Below, piece by piece: positions 1 through 12,300 of a stretch of 64,000 nucleotides of DNA. Both the position numbers and the translations under genes were made by a program. This stretch comes from Lampris incognitus (lineage: Eukaryota; Chordata; Actinopteri; Lampriformes; Lampridae). The DNA is taken from positions 11,467,420 to 11,531,419 of the forward strand of contig NC_079219.1 of NCBI RefSeq assembly GCF_029633865.1, read 5' to 3'. The notes under the pieces are model-generated. The model saw only the letters and a program-made list of their open reading frames with translations. It ran no database searches and was not told where the DNA came from. The number at the start of each line of letters is the position of its first letter. The stretch's first letter is position 1.

Positions 1-457
1 CTGACTTCCTCATACAATACCACACCTCCTCTCTCGGCACTCTGTCATAAGCTTTCTCTAAATCTACAAAGACACAATGTAACTCCTTCTGACCTTCTCT
101 ATACTTCTCCATCAACATTCTCAAAGCAAACATCGCATCTGTGGTGCTCTTTCGTGGCATCAAACCATACTGCTGCTCGCTGATCGTCACCTCTCCTCTT
201 AACCTAGCTTCTATTACTCTTTCCCAAATCTTCATGCTGTGGCTGATCAACTTTATACCTCTGTAGTTGTTACAGTTCTGGACATCGCCCTTGTTCTTGA
301 AAATCGGTACCAGTATGCTTCTTCTCCACTCCTCAGGCATCCTCTCACTTTCCAGGATTGTGTTAAACAATCTAGTTAAAAACTCCACTGCCATCTCTCC
401 TAAACATCTCCATGCCTCCACAGGTCTGTCATCAGGACCAACTGCCTTTCCACTCTG
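1..457 (-). mobile_element. RTE-like LINE fragment, RT region (runs off the window start)
   Basis: Read on the minus strand this matches the reverse-transcriptase part of the full-length LINE at 60062-63201, aligning with its 61055-61503 part. The match stops abruptly at about 457, where the family would continue further toward its 5' side, so the copy is 5'-truncated there. The other end lies outside the window. It carries no intact reading frame of its own. The family assignment rests on comparison with the other copies in this window. Confidence 0.8.
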
Positions 458-887
458 AAGTGGCCCACATGTATAATAGCAAATATGGCCCAAATATGCC
501 AAATCAAATGTGGGCCTTTTTTGGCAAAGATGCGGTGTTCTCGGCAACATGTAATCTGGATGTGACCCTGAAGTGGCCCGTGTGGTAAATGGTGAATATG
601 GCTTGGCTGTGGCCCAGATCTGGCAAACAAGAGCAGACCACCCAAGTGCCATCATTCCACGTGGTATGTGGGCCAGATGAAAGTGTCGGGTGTGGGATGG
701 GTACGGGTACGGGCCACAGCAATTTTGCTATCTGGGATGTGGAAAAGTATAAATGGCGGCTTTCCGCCAAGAACACAGCAGGCAGGTTCAATGTCTTCCT
801 TGATGTCATCAAGTAGAGCAAGAATTGTTTGACCTGGCAACCTGTATTTGTGAATGATTTCAGTCTCAAGTTAAATCAATATGTGAT
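458..887. repeat. Degenerate dispersed repeat with recurring 'tggccc' blocks
   Basis: The stretch repeats words such as aagtggcccacatg and aatatggc several times over about 400 bases. It resembles internally repetitive non-autonomous DNA transposons of fish, but no clear ends or target duplications were found. The short open frames here are not convincing genes. Confidence 0.35.
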
Positions 888-1015
888 ATCCGTCCATTAT
901 CCAAACCGCTTATCCTGCTCTCAGGGTCACGGGCATGCTGGAGCCTATCCCAGTAGTCACTGGGGCAGCAGGCGAGGAGATATCCTGGGCAGGCCGCCAG
1001 GCCCTCGAAATATCC
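888..1015 (-). mobile_element. 3' fragment of tRNA-like SINE family B
   Basis: The sequence reads as the reverse complement of the last part of the element at 8858-9275. Shared landmarks are 'aaccgcttatcctgctctcaggg', 'gctggagcctatcccag' and 'caggccgccaggcc'. Only the 3' part is present. Confidence 0.7.
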
Positions 1016-3400
1016 GCTCACGTGCATGCCTGGCATGATGATGCCTTTGCCTGGCTACAATCACTGCTGCCATGATCACTGGAAAGCCTGGGCGTCACTT
1101 ACCATTAACTCTCTGAAGAAGCTAATAATTTCCCCTCCAGCTGCGTGTGGCTGTTAGCGCTGGTGTTTTGCAGTGAGGCTCATTTGCATAGAAAGGGGCC
1201 AATTTTGCGCCAAATGTATGCATATTACCTTATTTAAATATGTGTGAATAGCATCAGAGCACCGAGACGCTATTTGCTTGGCAGCACAGTTAGGGGTGCA
1301 TATCACTCTTTGCAGGTGCTTTGAGAATTACATGGTTTCTTTTTGTCTTATTTGTGCAGGTTTAGCGGCCGCAAAAGCCACGTAATCTTTTTTTGTGAAT
1401 TCGCCATGGAGTGATTTGTCAAAGTGATTGTTATATGGGTGCTTTAACTGTGCGTGCTCCCTCACACCTCTCGGTGCTTGGCCGACCAATCGTGTAACTT
1501 AAGTGACGTTGTTGGTCACCTGATCCAGCGGCCCAATTGTGTCAAACAAGGTCAGTCAGTCAGTTAGTCAGTCACGCAATCTGTCAGGTACATTCGTGTT
1601 TGTAGGGCTGGCCCACCGGTTGGTCCAGCCAAAAATAGCATATGGTGGAAGTAATGTTGAATAAAGGTGTGTACAACAATTACTTACAACAACTCTACAG
1701 CAAAAAGAAAAAAAGGAAGTTATCGAGTCAAGAAATCAAGGGAGATAGAGCCAGCCAAACAAAGGTGACCCTCTGCCGGGTGTTCAGTTGTTGGAGCTCT
1801 GTGATTTTAAAGGTTCATGACCGGCAGCCATCTTCCTTCTTGAACAGGTCACGTTGTTAATGCTATTCTACAAAAACTAATTAACCCTGAAGTTGCAACC
1901 TTTTAAACTCCACAGACCTGCATATTCCCGTCTTTTAGAGGTAATATTCATATTTAACACACACTACTTCACACATTTATTTTGTGATTTTATATTCAAT
2001 AATACATTATTTTATGTTACTTCTTAGGTAAACATTAGGTGTTTGCAATCCTCTTCCTCCATGGGACCCTGGTGTCTTTGAATGGGTAAACTGGCTAAAT
2101 AAATGCACTAGGAGATATGGCAATAATTACTCCTCAACAGGGAGGTTGGGCAATATGATTTAAATGTCTTAATTTTAAGAAACCACTTGTCTCCAAAAGG
2201 GGTCGCTGAAATCAACTAAAATGGGAACCCACACGGCACAACTTAAAGCCCCTTGTACTTCTGTTTTATCAAAATGCGTTGTACATATGTACATTGTATT
2301 TTACATACTACATGTCAAACAAATATACCAAACAGGTATACTCTTAAAAAAATGTATTGTACAAGAAAACATTTTTTAGATTTAGCAGCAAGTTTATTTT
2401 GATGACTTTAAAAGCAGCCCAGCTATCTCCAGCCTTTCTGAGAAAAAAACAGAATACTAATAAATACTAAATACTGTGACAAAATACTATTAAATAAATA
2501 TTTTTTGCTCACTTTTACAGGGGGTCTCTCAGCCATCCTGTCCTTTTTTTAATGCCCACTAAAACAAAACGTCCAAGACATGGAAGACAAAAACGATGGA
2601 CACAAAATCAAAAGTAACCAAAAGTCCCCCATATTAGCTTTACTCTTTTATTTTAAAGCAACACAGTATTATACAAACTTGGTATAAACAAATTAACAAC
2701 AACACAACAGAAAAGGTAAGGTAAAAAATAAGTCTGTACACAGAAAAGTACACAACAATACAATGTTTTAGTGCTTTACAACAACAATCCAAAAATTTAC
2801 CTGCAATTTTCATACCATTTAGTACTTCTGAAAAATGTCCAAATTTTATTCTTAATTGTTGTATATTTGGTCTCTTTTTGGAGTATTTATATTTATAGCT
2901 AATAATACTTTACATGTATTATGAAGAAATTCCAAGATTTACAAATTCTCTATATTAAATATTTTCTTCATAAAACAACTTTCTTTGAAGAAAAATTCAA
3001 AATACCAGCAAAATCATGTTTTATATAAATAAGTGCTATATAAATGTAAGGATTATTATTACTAATACAAAAATACATGAGTCATGGTTTCAATTTAATT
3101 TCCACAGACAATTTAACCATGCATGATCAGTATCATTTGTAAATTTAACTTGAGCTTCTTTACTCGGTGTTTGGTTAATGTGAAGGGCAGTAGGACCCCG
3201 TTGGCCATCCTCCATTCACACAACTTTGAGCTGTTACAGATTCAGTCAAAAAAAAAATTTTTCAAGAATAATTTCAGCTGTGTTTTTTGTTGATGGAGAG
3301 TCTAAAAACCACCTCATCCCTTTCTTTTGTCTGAGCTGTCACTTCCCAGGCTGAGAGAAGCTGTCAACATGCCGGGAAATGCAGAAAAACCTGTAGGGGC
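1016..3400. other. Non-coding flank upstream of bnipl, no gene recognised
   Basis: The stretch is AT-rich, especially 1900-3260, with many poly-A/T runs. An octamer-like ATTTGCAT lies near 1180 and a TATTTAAA near 1230, but no transcript can be argued from them. Open frames are short and random-looking. I see no repeat family I can name. Confidence 0.5.

Positions 3401-3401
<1 letters not shown>

Positions 3402-3492
<91 letters not shown>
3402..3492. repeat. (GA)n microsatellite
   Basis: An almost perfect GA dinucleotide run of about 90 bases lies roughly 200 bases upstream of the first bnipl coding exon. The long Arg/Glu and Ser/Leu frames across it are artefacts of the repeat. Confidence 0.97.
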
Positions 3493-3499
<7 letters not shown>

Positions 3500-3696
3500 A
3501 GGGCGAGTCAGCTTCAAGATAAGGACACTCATGCTCACACATTCACACCGCAAACACGAACAACACACATCCACCCACATCAGCTAGAACACAGACTGAC
3601 TGAATGGCTGAATGACTGGTTGACTGTTGAAACATCGTCCATTTGCTTCATGTTCTGGTTGTCGTCTCTGTGCTGGAGCGGAGCCGGATACCAGAG

Positions 3697-3740
3697 ATGG
3701 GAAGCTACAGCCAGGATATGGACCAGTATGTGCTGAACAG
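3697..3740 (+). CDS. bnipl: bnipl coding exon 1 (start exon)
   Basis: ATG at 3697 opens MGSYSQDMDQYVLN and the exon ends in phase 2 at the donor gtaaga. Joining to exon 2 gives an unbroken frame into the conserved acidic motif, which supports this start. Met22 in exon 2 (7851) is the alternative start if transcription begins at the CpG-rich block near 6.5 kb. Confidence 0.7.
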
Positions 3741-3795
3741 GTAAGATCCAAATGTGATTTTAGAGAACTTAAAATCCAGCACACTTTCATTTTTC

Positions 3796-3866
<71 letters not shown>

Positions 3867-4361
3867 ACGAGTGAGAGTTGGTAGAGAGTCAAAGTAGTTT
3901 CCTGAATTAAAAGGGAAGTGTACATATTCAAACTTGTTCTCTAAAGCTTGATGTGATGCATTGTTGTACAGGAAGGTCAGATGGGATGTTGGCATCACAT
4001 GACTTCACGTCTGGGATATTTACCTTGAGGACATGCTTGTGTGAAGTGACTCACCCTGTACTAACAGAGGATGATCCCTGTGATAATAACTCTTTGACTT
4101 GTGAACTTTGTCGAGCTGTCTGTGAGGTGATGTGGTTCTGTTTAAAACGCATCCCTCACAGCCAGGGTGACGGATCACATGGCAGAGGTCTTGTGTCAGT
4201 GGAGCCGAGAGATTTCGGCCAATCAGGAAGTGTCATCTCAGCTGACTTCCTCCAGGCAGTCACTTAAGAAAGAGGAAGAAATTCTTTGAAAATGTGTATT
4301 GCTGTTTAAACACAACAGAGTACCACAACCAAGGGAGGTGTTCGCCTCTGATCATAACTGC

Positions 4362-4405
<44 letters not shown>

Positions 4406-4736
4406 CAGGTAGTCATCATAGTATATTGTGGTTGTGGTGGTAGTATTAGTGGCAGTAGTGGTGGTGTTAGGAGTAGTTGTCATACTATATTGTTGTGGTA
4501 GTAGTAATAGTTGTAGTTGCTGTACTAGTAATAACAGTAATCGCATTAGTAGTACTAACGATGGCATTATTAGTGGAAGTAATAGCAGTAGTTGTCAAGG
4601 AGCAGTAGGGGCCGTGTGCCGTGTGGTCAGACTGACAGATTTCAGACCTTTTCCATCAGCCTGGTTTCTCTGTGCTGAGTAGAGAACCTCATGTTTGAGC
4701 TCCACGCCGGAGGGACGATAAACATGTCGGCTCTGT

Positions 4737-4800
<64 letters not shown>

Positions 4801-7718
4801 GTCTGCTCCTTTCTCCTCCAGACAGAATCGCACATAACAACACGCTTCGCATCTCAAAGCCTTCCTTATGGGAACGCTGCACCGATCCATTCTTCATGCC
4901 GGATTTCTGTTCTTCACACTCGCCTTCAAACTTCACGGTGAAGTGTGGAGTTTGGTGGACTGTCCTGTTCTCAAACAGCAACGTCTCGAGGGTCCATTCC
5001 TGCAGCAGCGAAAGTTCCCATGAGCAAGAAACTGAACAGGTGGAGCTGACTGTGGACGAGCACATCAGCTAGGTGAACTGAACGCAAACTGAATCACGAG
5101 ACTTGTTATGGACAGGTCACAGACAGGTCTGTGCGGGATGAGGTTTTCTGGTCAGAGGTCATGTGATCAGAGGTCATGTGAGAAACGGGAGAAAAGGGAG
5201 TCAGCCGTCACGTGAACGTGCATCCAAGATGTCGAATAAACCGTCCATCGCCACACAAGATCCTATTGACCCATCCGGCCATCCGTCACACCACACATTC
5301 ATCCATCTCTCTATCCATCCATCCTTCAGCCATCGTCTAACGTCCATCCTTTGGTCGACATCTGCCATCCATCCCTGGATCCATCCATCAGACGGCTGGT
5401 GGTGAAGCTGATTCTCTTTTGTCTCATCCCTGACGAGAAAACCTTTCGTTCGCCTCTGTTTCCCTGCCCAGCAGACATTTTCCTCCTCCCTGTGAAGGAA
5501 AGAGGAGGAGAGAGGGAGAAAACCAAGCAGCTCTTGTTTCCTGAGGCTGTAGGACAGAACAGGAAAGAGGATCCTCCCTCCAGCAGCACACCTCCACAAC
5601 AGGAGGGCAGGGTGCTCCGCCACACCTCCTTCCCCCCCGGCCTTCTCCTCATAGTTGATCCTTTGGGCGTGTGTGAAATTTATGACAAACCCAACTCGAT
5701 TTTCAGGTATCGTCCTGCGTGACGATATAAATACTCATCACCAGAGGAAGAGGATAAGCACAACGCAACAGCTGACCTGATAGCTGTGATGTTGAGGGGC
5801 CAGCTGGCGTGCTGCACAGCCCCGCCCACTGTCTCCTCTACTTTAAGGACCGGTCGGGTCGCCCATAGAAAGTATTTATAATTAATGAGTTAATAAATGA
5901 TTAACGGAACCGCCGGAGGCCATACAGGGAGGGTTGTAATGACGTCACAGCCAACAGGGGAACGTTCTGATGGCGGATCGGGCTCAGCTGGGCAAGGAGC
6001 CGGATCACACGAAGGAAGGATGGACCATCGATAAAATGTATAGATTTTAGAGGGCAGAAATGAATAAAATTGATAATGTTTGATAATCAGCCACGCTGTT
6101 GAGCTGGCCTGCGATAAAACCGCTTGTCCGGATGCTTTCAGCAGCGTCATGGCCGCCGCCGCCGCCGCGCGGTGGGGGGGTTGACCCGGCCGCTATCACG
6201 TGACTTTACGGTAGTCTCTGTGTGCGCGTCTATTGTTTGTTCGACCTGTTTTTCCTGTTTGCCGCTGCTGTCAGAAGAAGAAGAAGAAGAAGAAGAAGAA
6301 GAAGAAGAAGAAGAAGAGCAGCCGCCTCGGCTCCTTCTCAGGTGTTCCCACACGTCACTAAAGCAAAGACGCCGTGATTGGCTGCCGGTTGATGACGCAC
6401 GCGGGTTGTTCTCGCTACCTGCGCTGGTCGCGAGCCCGCGCGGATGCAGATGACATGTGTCAAAACAGCGCAAACCGGGTTGAGTGAACGCGCAGCGGAG
6501 CGATGCCCCCGCCGCGTGTCTGTTAACCAGGTAGGTCCCCCCCCCTCCCCTCCTCCCCTCCCCCCTCCGTCCGTCCGTCCGTCTGTCGGTTCGTTTAAAG
6601 GCGTCGTCGGTGAACTCGACGAATAATAAGTAGTGGGGGGGGGAGGAGGGGGAAGGGGGGCGGATAAAGAGCCAAGACCAGTGTGATTTGATGGAGACTT
6701 AAGTAAAAGGATGTCTCCGTTCTAACAGAGTATCTGACCGTTTCCTTCTGATTGGCAGACTTGTTTTATTCCAGTCTGGGATATAAGAGACGCGCGGCCG
6801 AACCCCCCTATTTGTTTTTTCCCCCATTTTAAGTGTCCTTCAATTCCTGCCCGGCAGCGCCTGGAGGCACGGGAGACATCTTGGAAGGCGGAGATGTGTG
6901 TGGTGCAGCCGCTCACCATGGCCCCTTCACCTGCCTACACGCGTGGGTTACTAACGTGCAGCCTCTCTGCAGGAGCTCTTCCTGATCCTCCCCCCTACCT
7001 GTGTGTGTGGTGGTGGTGGTGGGGGGGGGGGGAGAGAGACTTTTTTGACTTTTTAAAAAAAAATAACTTTAATACATGGGCACACATTTACAGCACTTTT
7101 GAAGCGAAGACTCACAGAAAAAACATTGTCTGAAAAAGTCGCTAATTAATTCATCGTTCATCACTGAACGAATGACGTCATTATAACGCCACTGAGCAAC
7201 CGTGCTCTTCATTCATTTATGAAACTCAAAGTCAGTTAAAACTCCGAGAGGTGAACACAGGGACGGTTCCGTCACGCTGTTTTCCTTCTGTCGTTTTCTT
7301 TCTGGTGATGTACGTATATTGACAGCTTAGCCTCGCCAGCAAGGAAGTTTAAAAGTTGTCACTTTGTTGCAATATTATTATTATTGTTATTATTATTATT
7401 TTGTATCCTGCTCCGAAAATAAAAGCAGTTTTAGACCACACTTCATTAAAGGAAGTAAACAATCTGAAACAGCAAAAAGTTCCCCAATTCTTCTGCAGTC
7501 TAAAAAGCAATGAAAAACAATATGAGAGAGAGAGCGAGAGGGAGGGGAGAGGGGGGGAGGAGAGAGAGAGAGCGAGGGGGAGGAGGGGGGGAGCGAGAGA
7601 AGGTGGTGGAGCAATGCTCTCTGTCTGCTGCATGTATAGGTTGTGTTTAAACAAGGTCAGGAGAGCCGCCTTCTTTCTTTCTCATTTTTATTTATCCAGT
7701 AAGAGTCAACTAGCGACC

Positions 7719-7751
<33 letters not shown>

Positions 7752-9074
7752 TTGTGTGTGTGTGTGTGTGTGTGTGTGATCACCCATGTGTGCTCCGGTC
7801 TTATTGGTGGGGGGTGGGTTTGTCCCCGCAGGGCTCCGGAGGCCAGCGTCATGGAGCTGAGTGAGGAGTGGCAGGATGAGGAGTTCCCCAGGTCGGTGTG
7901 ACCTTTGACTTATTGACCTTCGCCCCACAGACCAAAACCAACTACTGCTCCAATGCACATTATTTAAATGGATGAGCGAGCTCGTCAGAAATACTGTGTG
8001 TTGACTGATCAGGAATGCTGGTGATGTAAAGCTTAACAGAGGTTTTGTATGCAGATGCCTGCAGGACCTCTTGGAGATGTGTGGGGGGTGGGGGTGGGGG
8101 GGCAGGGCCGGCTCATGACGTTAATGGGCCTAGGCCTCGCCTCTGTTTTGGTCGGGCGTCCCTACAGACACAGTTGGTCGTGTCTGCGGGTGGGAATCCG
8201 GATGTGGAAGTGTTTTCTTGTTTGCTGCACTAGCGCCTCCTCTGGTCAGTCGGGGCACCTGTTTTGGGGGGGAGGGGGAACTGGAGGGGATAGTGTGATC
8301 CTCCCACGCACTACGTCCCCCTGGTGAAACTCCTCACTGTCAGGTGAAAAGAAGCGGCTGGCGACTCCACATGTACCGGAGGAGGCATGTGGTAGTGTGC
8401 AGCCCACCCCCCCCCCCCCGGATCAGCAGAGGGGGTGGAGCAGCAACCGGGACGGCTGGGAAGAGTGGGGTAATTGGCCAAGTACAATTGGGGAGAAAAA
8501 GGGGGAAAATCCAAAAGAAGAGATGAGCGATGAACGACATGAGAGTGTTGGATTGAAGGGCAAGGAACGGATGATCTGTTCTGATTTAAAAATGCCACAT
8601 GTTGGGTTTATTTTTAGCTTTCCTGAGGTATAATATGACTGATGACTATCATAACACGACTAGTAAATACAATCTGATTGGTAATTACCATAATATGACA
8701 AATAAATATCTTGATGATGTGACTGGGCAATATCATAACATGACTAGTATCGTAATATATCTAGCAAGGATCATAGTATGAGTAGTGGCCTAGTGTGACT
8801 AGTTAACATCATAACATGACAAGTGAATATCATAATATAACTAGTAAACATGATGTAAGGCGGCACGGTGGTGCAGTCGCCTCACAGCAAGAAGGTCCTG
8901 GGTTCGAGCCCCGGGGTAGTCCAACCTTGGGGGTCGTCCCGGTCCATCCTGTGTGGAGTTTGCATGTTCTCCCCGTGTCTGCGTGGGGTTCCTCCGGGGG
9001 CTCCGGTTTCCTCCCCCAGTCCAAAGACATGAAGGTCAGGTGAATCGGCCGTACTGAATTGCCCCTAGGTATGA

Positions 9075-9154
<80 letters not shown>

Positions 9155-9336
9155 TGGCCTGGCGGCCTGTCCAGGGTGTCTCCCCGCCTGCCTGCCGCCC
9201 AGTGACTGCTGGGATAGGCTCCAGCATCCCTGAGAGCAGGATAAACAGTTCAGATAATGGACGGACGGATGGAAATATGATATGACTGGTAGATATAATG
9301 TGAGTAGTAGTTGACAGTCAGTGGTACTGCAGCCCC

Positions 9337-9373
<37 letters not shown>

Positions 9374-12300
9374 CTCCAGATTTCTCCATTTCATAATACA
9401 GGAGTCGGACCGGCTGACTGGTTGTGTTGTTGTTGGTCTCAGACTCACGGTCCTCAGTAAACCACACGGCCATCCCAGTAACCGGATTTCCACTGAGGGT
9501 GATGGATAATGGCACACGGTGCTGGCTCTGCCTTTCTATTTCTGCTCGTTTGTCGATACACAACACCGTTTAAGGAAACACTCATTTCCCGGTGGCTTTA
9601 AATCCAGCTCACCTTCAGCAGCCCAGACCCTCAGCATCTTTTCTGAACCACGTCCCGATCTGGATTCATTCAGTCTGTGGTTATGTAACAAGTTTCAGTC
9701 TGTTACTCTTAACAGTTTTCTGACATGAAAACAAAAACAAATTATTAAATCTGTAAAAGTGTTGCTGTGCTGTGGATGACGGGGTCCTGATAACAATTTT
9801 ATTGATTTTCAATAATGAATTTTATTTTATGATAGCAATAGTTTATCGGAGTAGGTGCCATTTTGGCTGTAGAAGTGAAACGGTGTACATTTATTGTCTG
9901 ATGATGTGATGTGACTCTGTGTGCTCCAGGCCTCTCCCAGAGGATTCTGGGATTCCACAGGAGGAGAGCCCAGCCACCAGCAGCGACAGACCAGGTGAGC
10001 TGGATCAGCCTTCGTAGCTAACTTCTGTTGTTCAGGAAGGCTTGGGGGGGGGGGGGGGGTCGCAAAATCAGGGTAGAAAACCATCCATCCATCCATCCGT
10101 CCCTCTGTCCATCCATCCGTCCATCTGTCCGTCCATCCATTATCCGAACCACTTATCCTGATCTCAGGGCTGCAGGGATGCTGGAGCCTATCCAAGCAGT
10201 CACTGGGCAGCAGGTGGGGAGACACCCTGGACAGGCCACCAGGCCATCACAGCCCCCCCCCCCCCCCCACACACACACACACACACACACTCATACCTGG
10301 GGACAATTTTTAGTATGGCCGATTCACCTGACCTACATGTCTTTGGACTGTGGGAGGAAACCGGAGCCCCTGGAGGAAACCCACGCAGACACGGGGAGAG
10401 CATACAAACTCCACACAGGATGACCCAAGGTTGGACTACCCCGGGGTTCGAATCCAGGACCTTCTTGCTGTGAGGCGACCGCGCTAACCACTGTGTCACC
10501 GTGCCGATGAAACATTTCTCTCAGTAAACGTTGTGTCCAGATGAACTGATTCAACTTTGTTATTTCCTTACCTGGATTACTGAGCATGCATAAAGACACT
10601 CATTAGTTTTCATTTCCTCATTTTGATGTAGATTTTTTTTTTTTGGGGGATTTTCTCTTCAATATTTTTGTGGTATTCATGGACGGGATCTCAAGGCGCA
10701 GCCAAGGTGAGGAGTGTGTCCGTTTTGGGAACCTCAGAATTGCATCTCTGCTCTTCGCAGATGGTGTGGTTTTGTTGGCTCCATCAGAACGCGACCTCCG
10801 GCGTGCACTGGGGCGGTTTGCAGCTGAGTGTGAAATGGCCGGGATGAGAGTCAGCACCTCCAAGTCTGAGGCCGTGGTTCTCTACCGGAAAATGGTGGAT
10901 TGCTTCCTCCGGATTGGGGATGAGTTGTTTCCTCAAGTGAAGGAGTTCAAGTATCTCGGGGTCGTGATGTTCACGAGTGAGGGTAGGATGGAGCAGGAGA
11001 TTGACAGGTGGATTGGTGCAGCATCAGTAGTAATGTGGACGTTGTACCGGACCGTTGTGGTGAAGAGGGAGCTGAGCCGGGAGGCAAAGCTCTCAATTTA
11101 CCAGTCAATCTTTGTTCCAACCCTCACCTATGGTCATGAGCTTTGGGTAGTGACCGAAAGGGTGAGATTGGGGATACAAGCGGCTGAAACGAGTTTCCTC
11201 CGTAGGGTGTCTGGGCTCAGCCTTAGAGATAGGGTGAGGAGCTCGGACCTCCGGAGGGAGCTCGGAGTAGAGCCGCTGCTCCTTCACATCGAAAGGAGCC
11301 AGTTGTTCGGGCATCTGATCAGGATGCCTCCTGGGCACCTTCCTTTGGAGGTTTTCCAGGCACGGCCAACTGGGAGGAGACCCCGGGGTAGACCCAGAAC
11401 TCGCTGGAGGGACCACATGTCCAATCTGTCCTGGGAACGCTTTGGGATCCCCCAGGAGGAGCTGGAGGGCATTGTGGAGAAGAGGGACGATGACTGGAGG
11501 GCCCTACTTAGCTTGCTGCCACCGCGACCCGACCCCGGAGAAGCAGCTGATAATGAGATGAGAGGAGAGGAGAGGAGAGGAGAGGAGAGGAGAGGAGAGG
11601 AGAGGAGATGAACCCCCCCTTTTTTTTTTCTCCAATTGTACTTGGCTAATTACCCCACTCTTCTGAGCTGTCCCGATCACTGCTCCACCCCCTCTGCCAA
11701 TCTGGGGAGGGCTGCAGACCACCACATGCCTCCTCCGATACATGTGGCGTCGCCAGCCGCTTCTTTTCACCTGACAGTGAGGAGTTTCGCCAGGGGAACA
11801 TAACGCATGGGAGGATCACACTATTCCCCCCACTTCCCCCTCCCCCCCAAACAGGTGCCCCAACTGACCACAGGAGACGCTACTGCAGCGACCAGGATAC
11901 ACACCCACATCCGGCTTCCCACCTGCAGACACGGCGAATTGTGTCTGATGTCCGACCAAGCCGGAGGTAACACGGGGATTCGAACCGTGATCCCCGTGTT
12001 GGTAGGCAACGAAATAGACCAGTACGCTACCCGGACGCCCCTTTGGGGTAGATTTTAAGTGAAGGGTGCACTAACGGACTGGAGCTAATGCAATCTGACA
12101 ACACTGTGGGCTCGCTTCTGGACTTTTTAAAGACTCCTATGTGAATACACTCTAGTTTAGGAAACCTGTTGTGTAATTTTGTTTGACCCACCATCTGTTC
12201 GAGAAAAGTTTATTTTTTATTTATTTTTTTATTTTTATTTTGATATACTTTATTAATCCCCATGGACTATATTGTAATTAATGCATTTCACCTTAAAGTA

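Noticed and set aside
3314-3587. Open frames of Arg/Glu or Ser/Leu repeats
   Set aside because: They are translations of the (GA)n microsatellite on both strands.
5163-5722. Overlapping frames of up to 140 codons in bnipl intron 1
   Set aside because: There are no domains, they occur on both strands at once, and they lie in a CATC-rich repeat patch.
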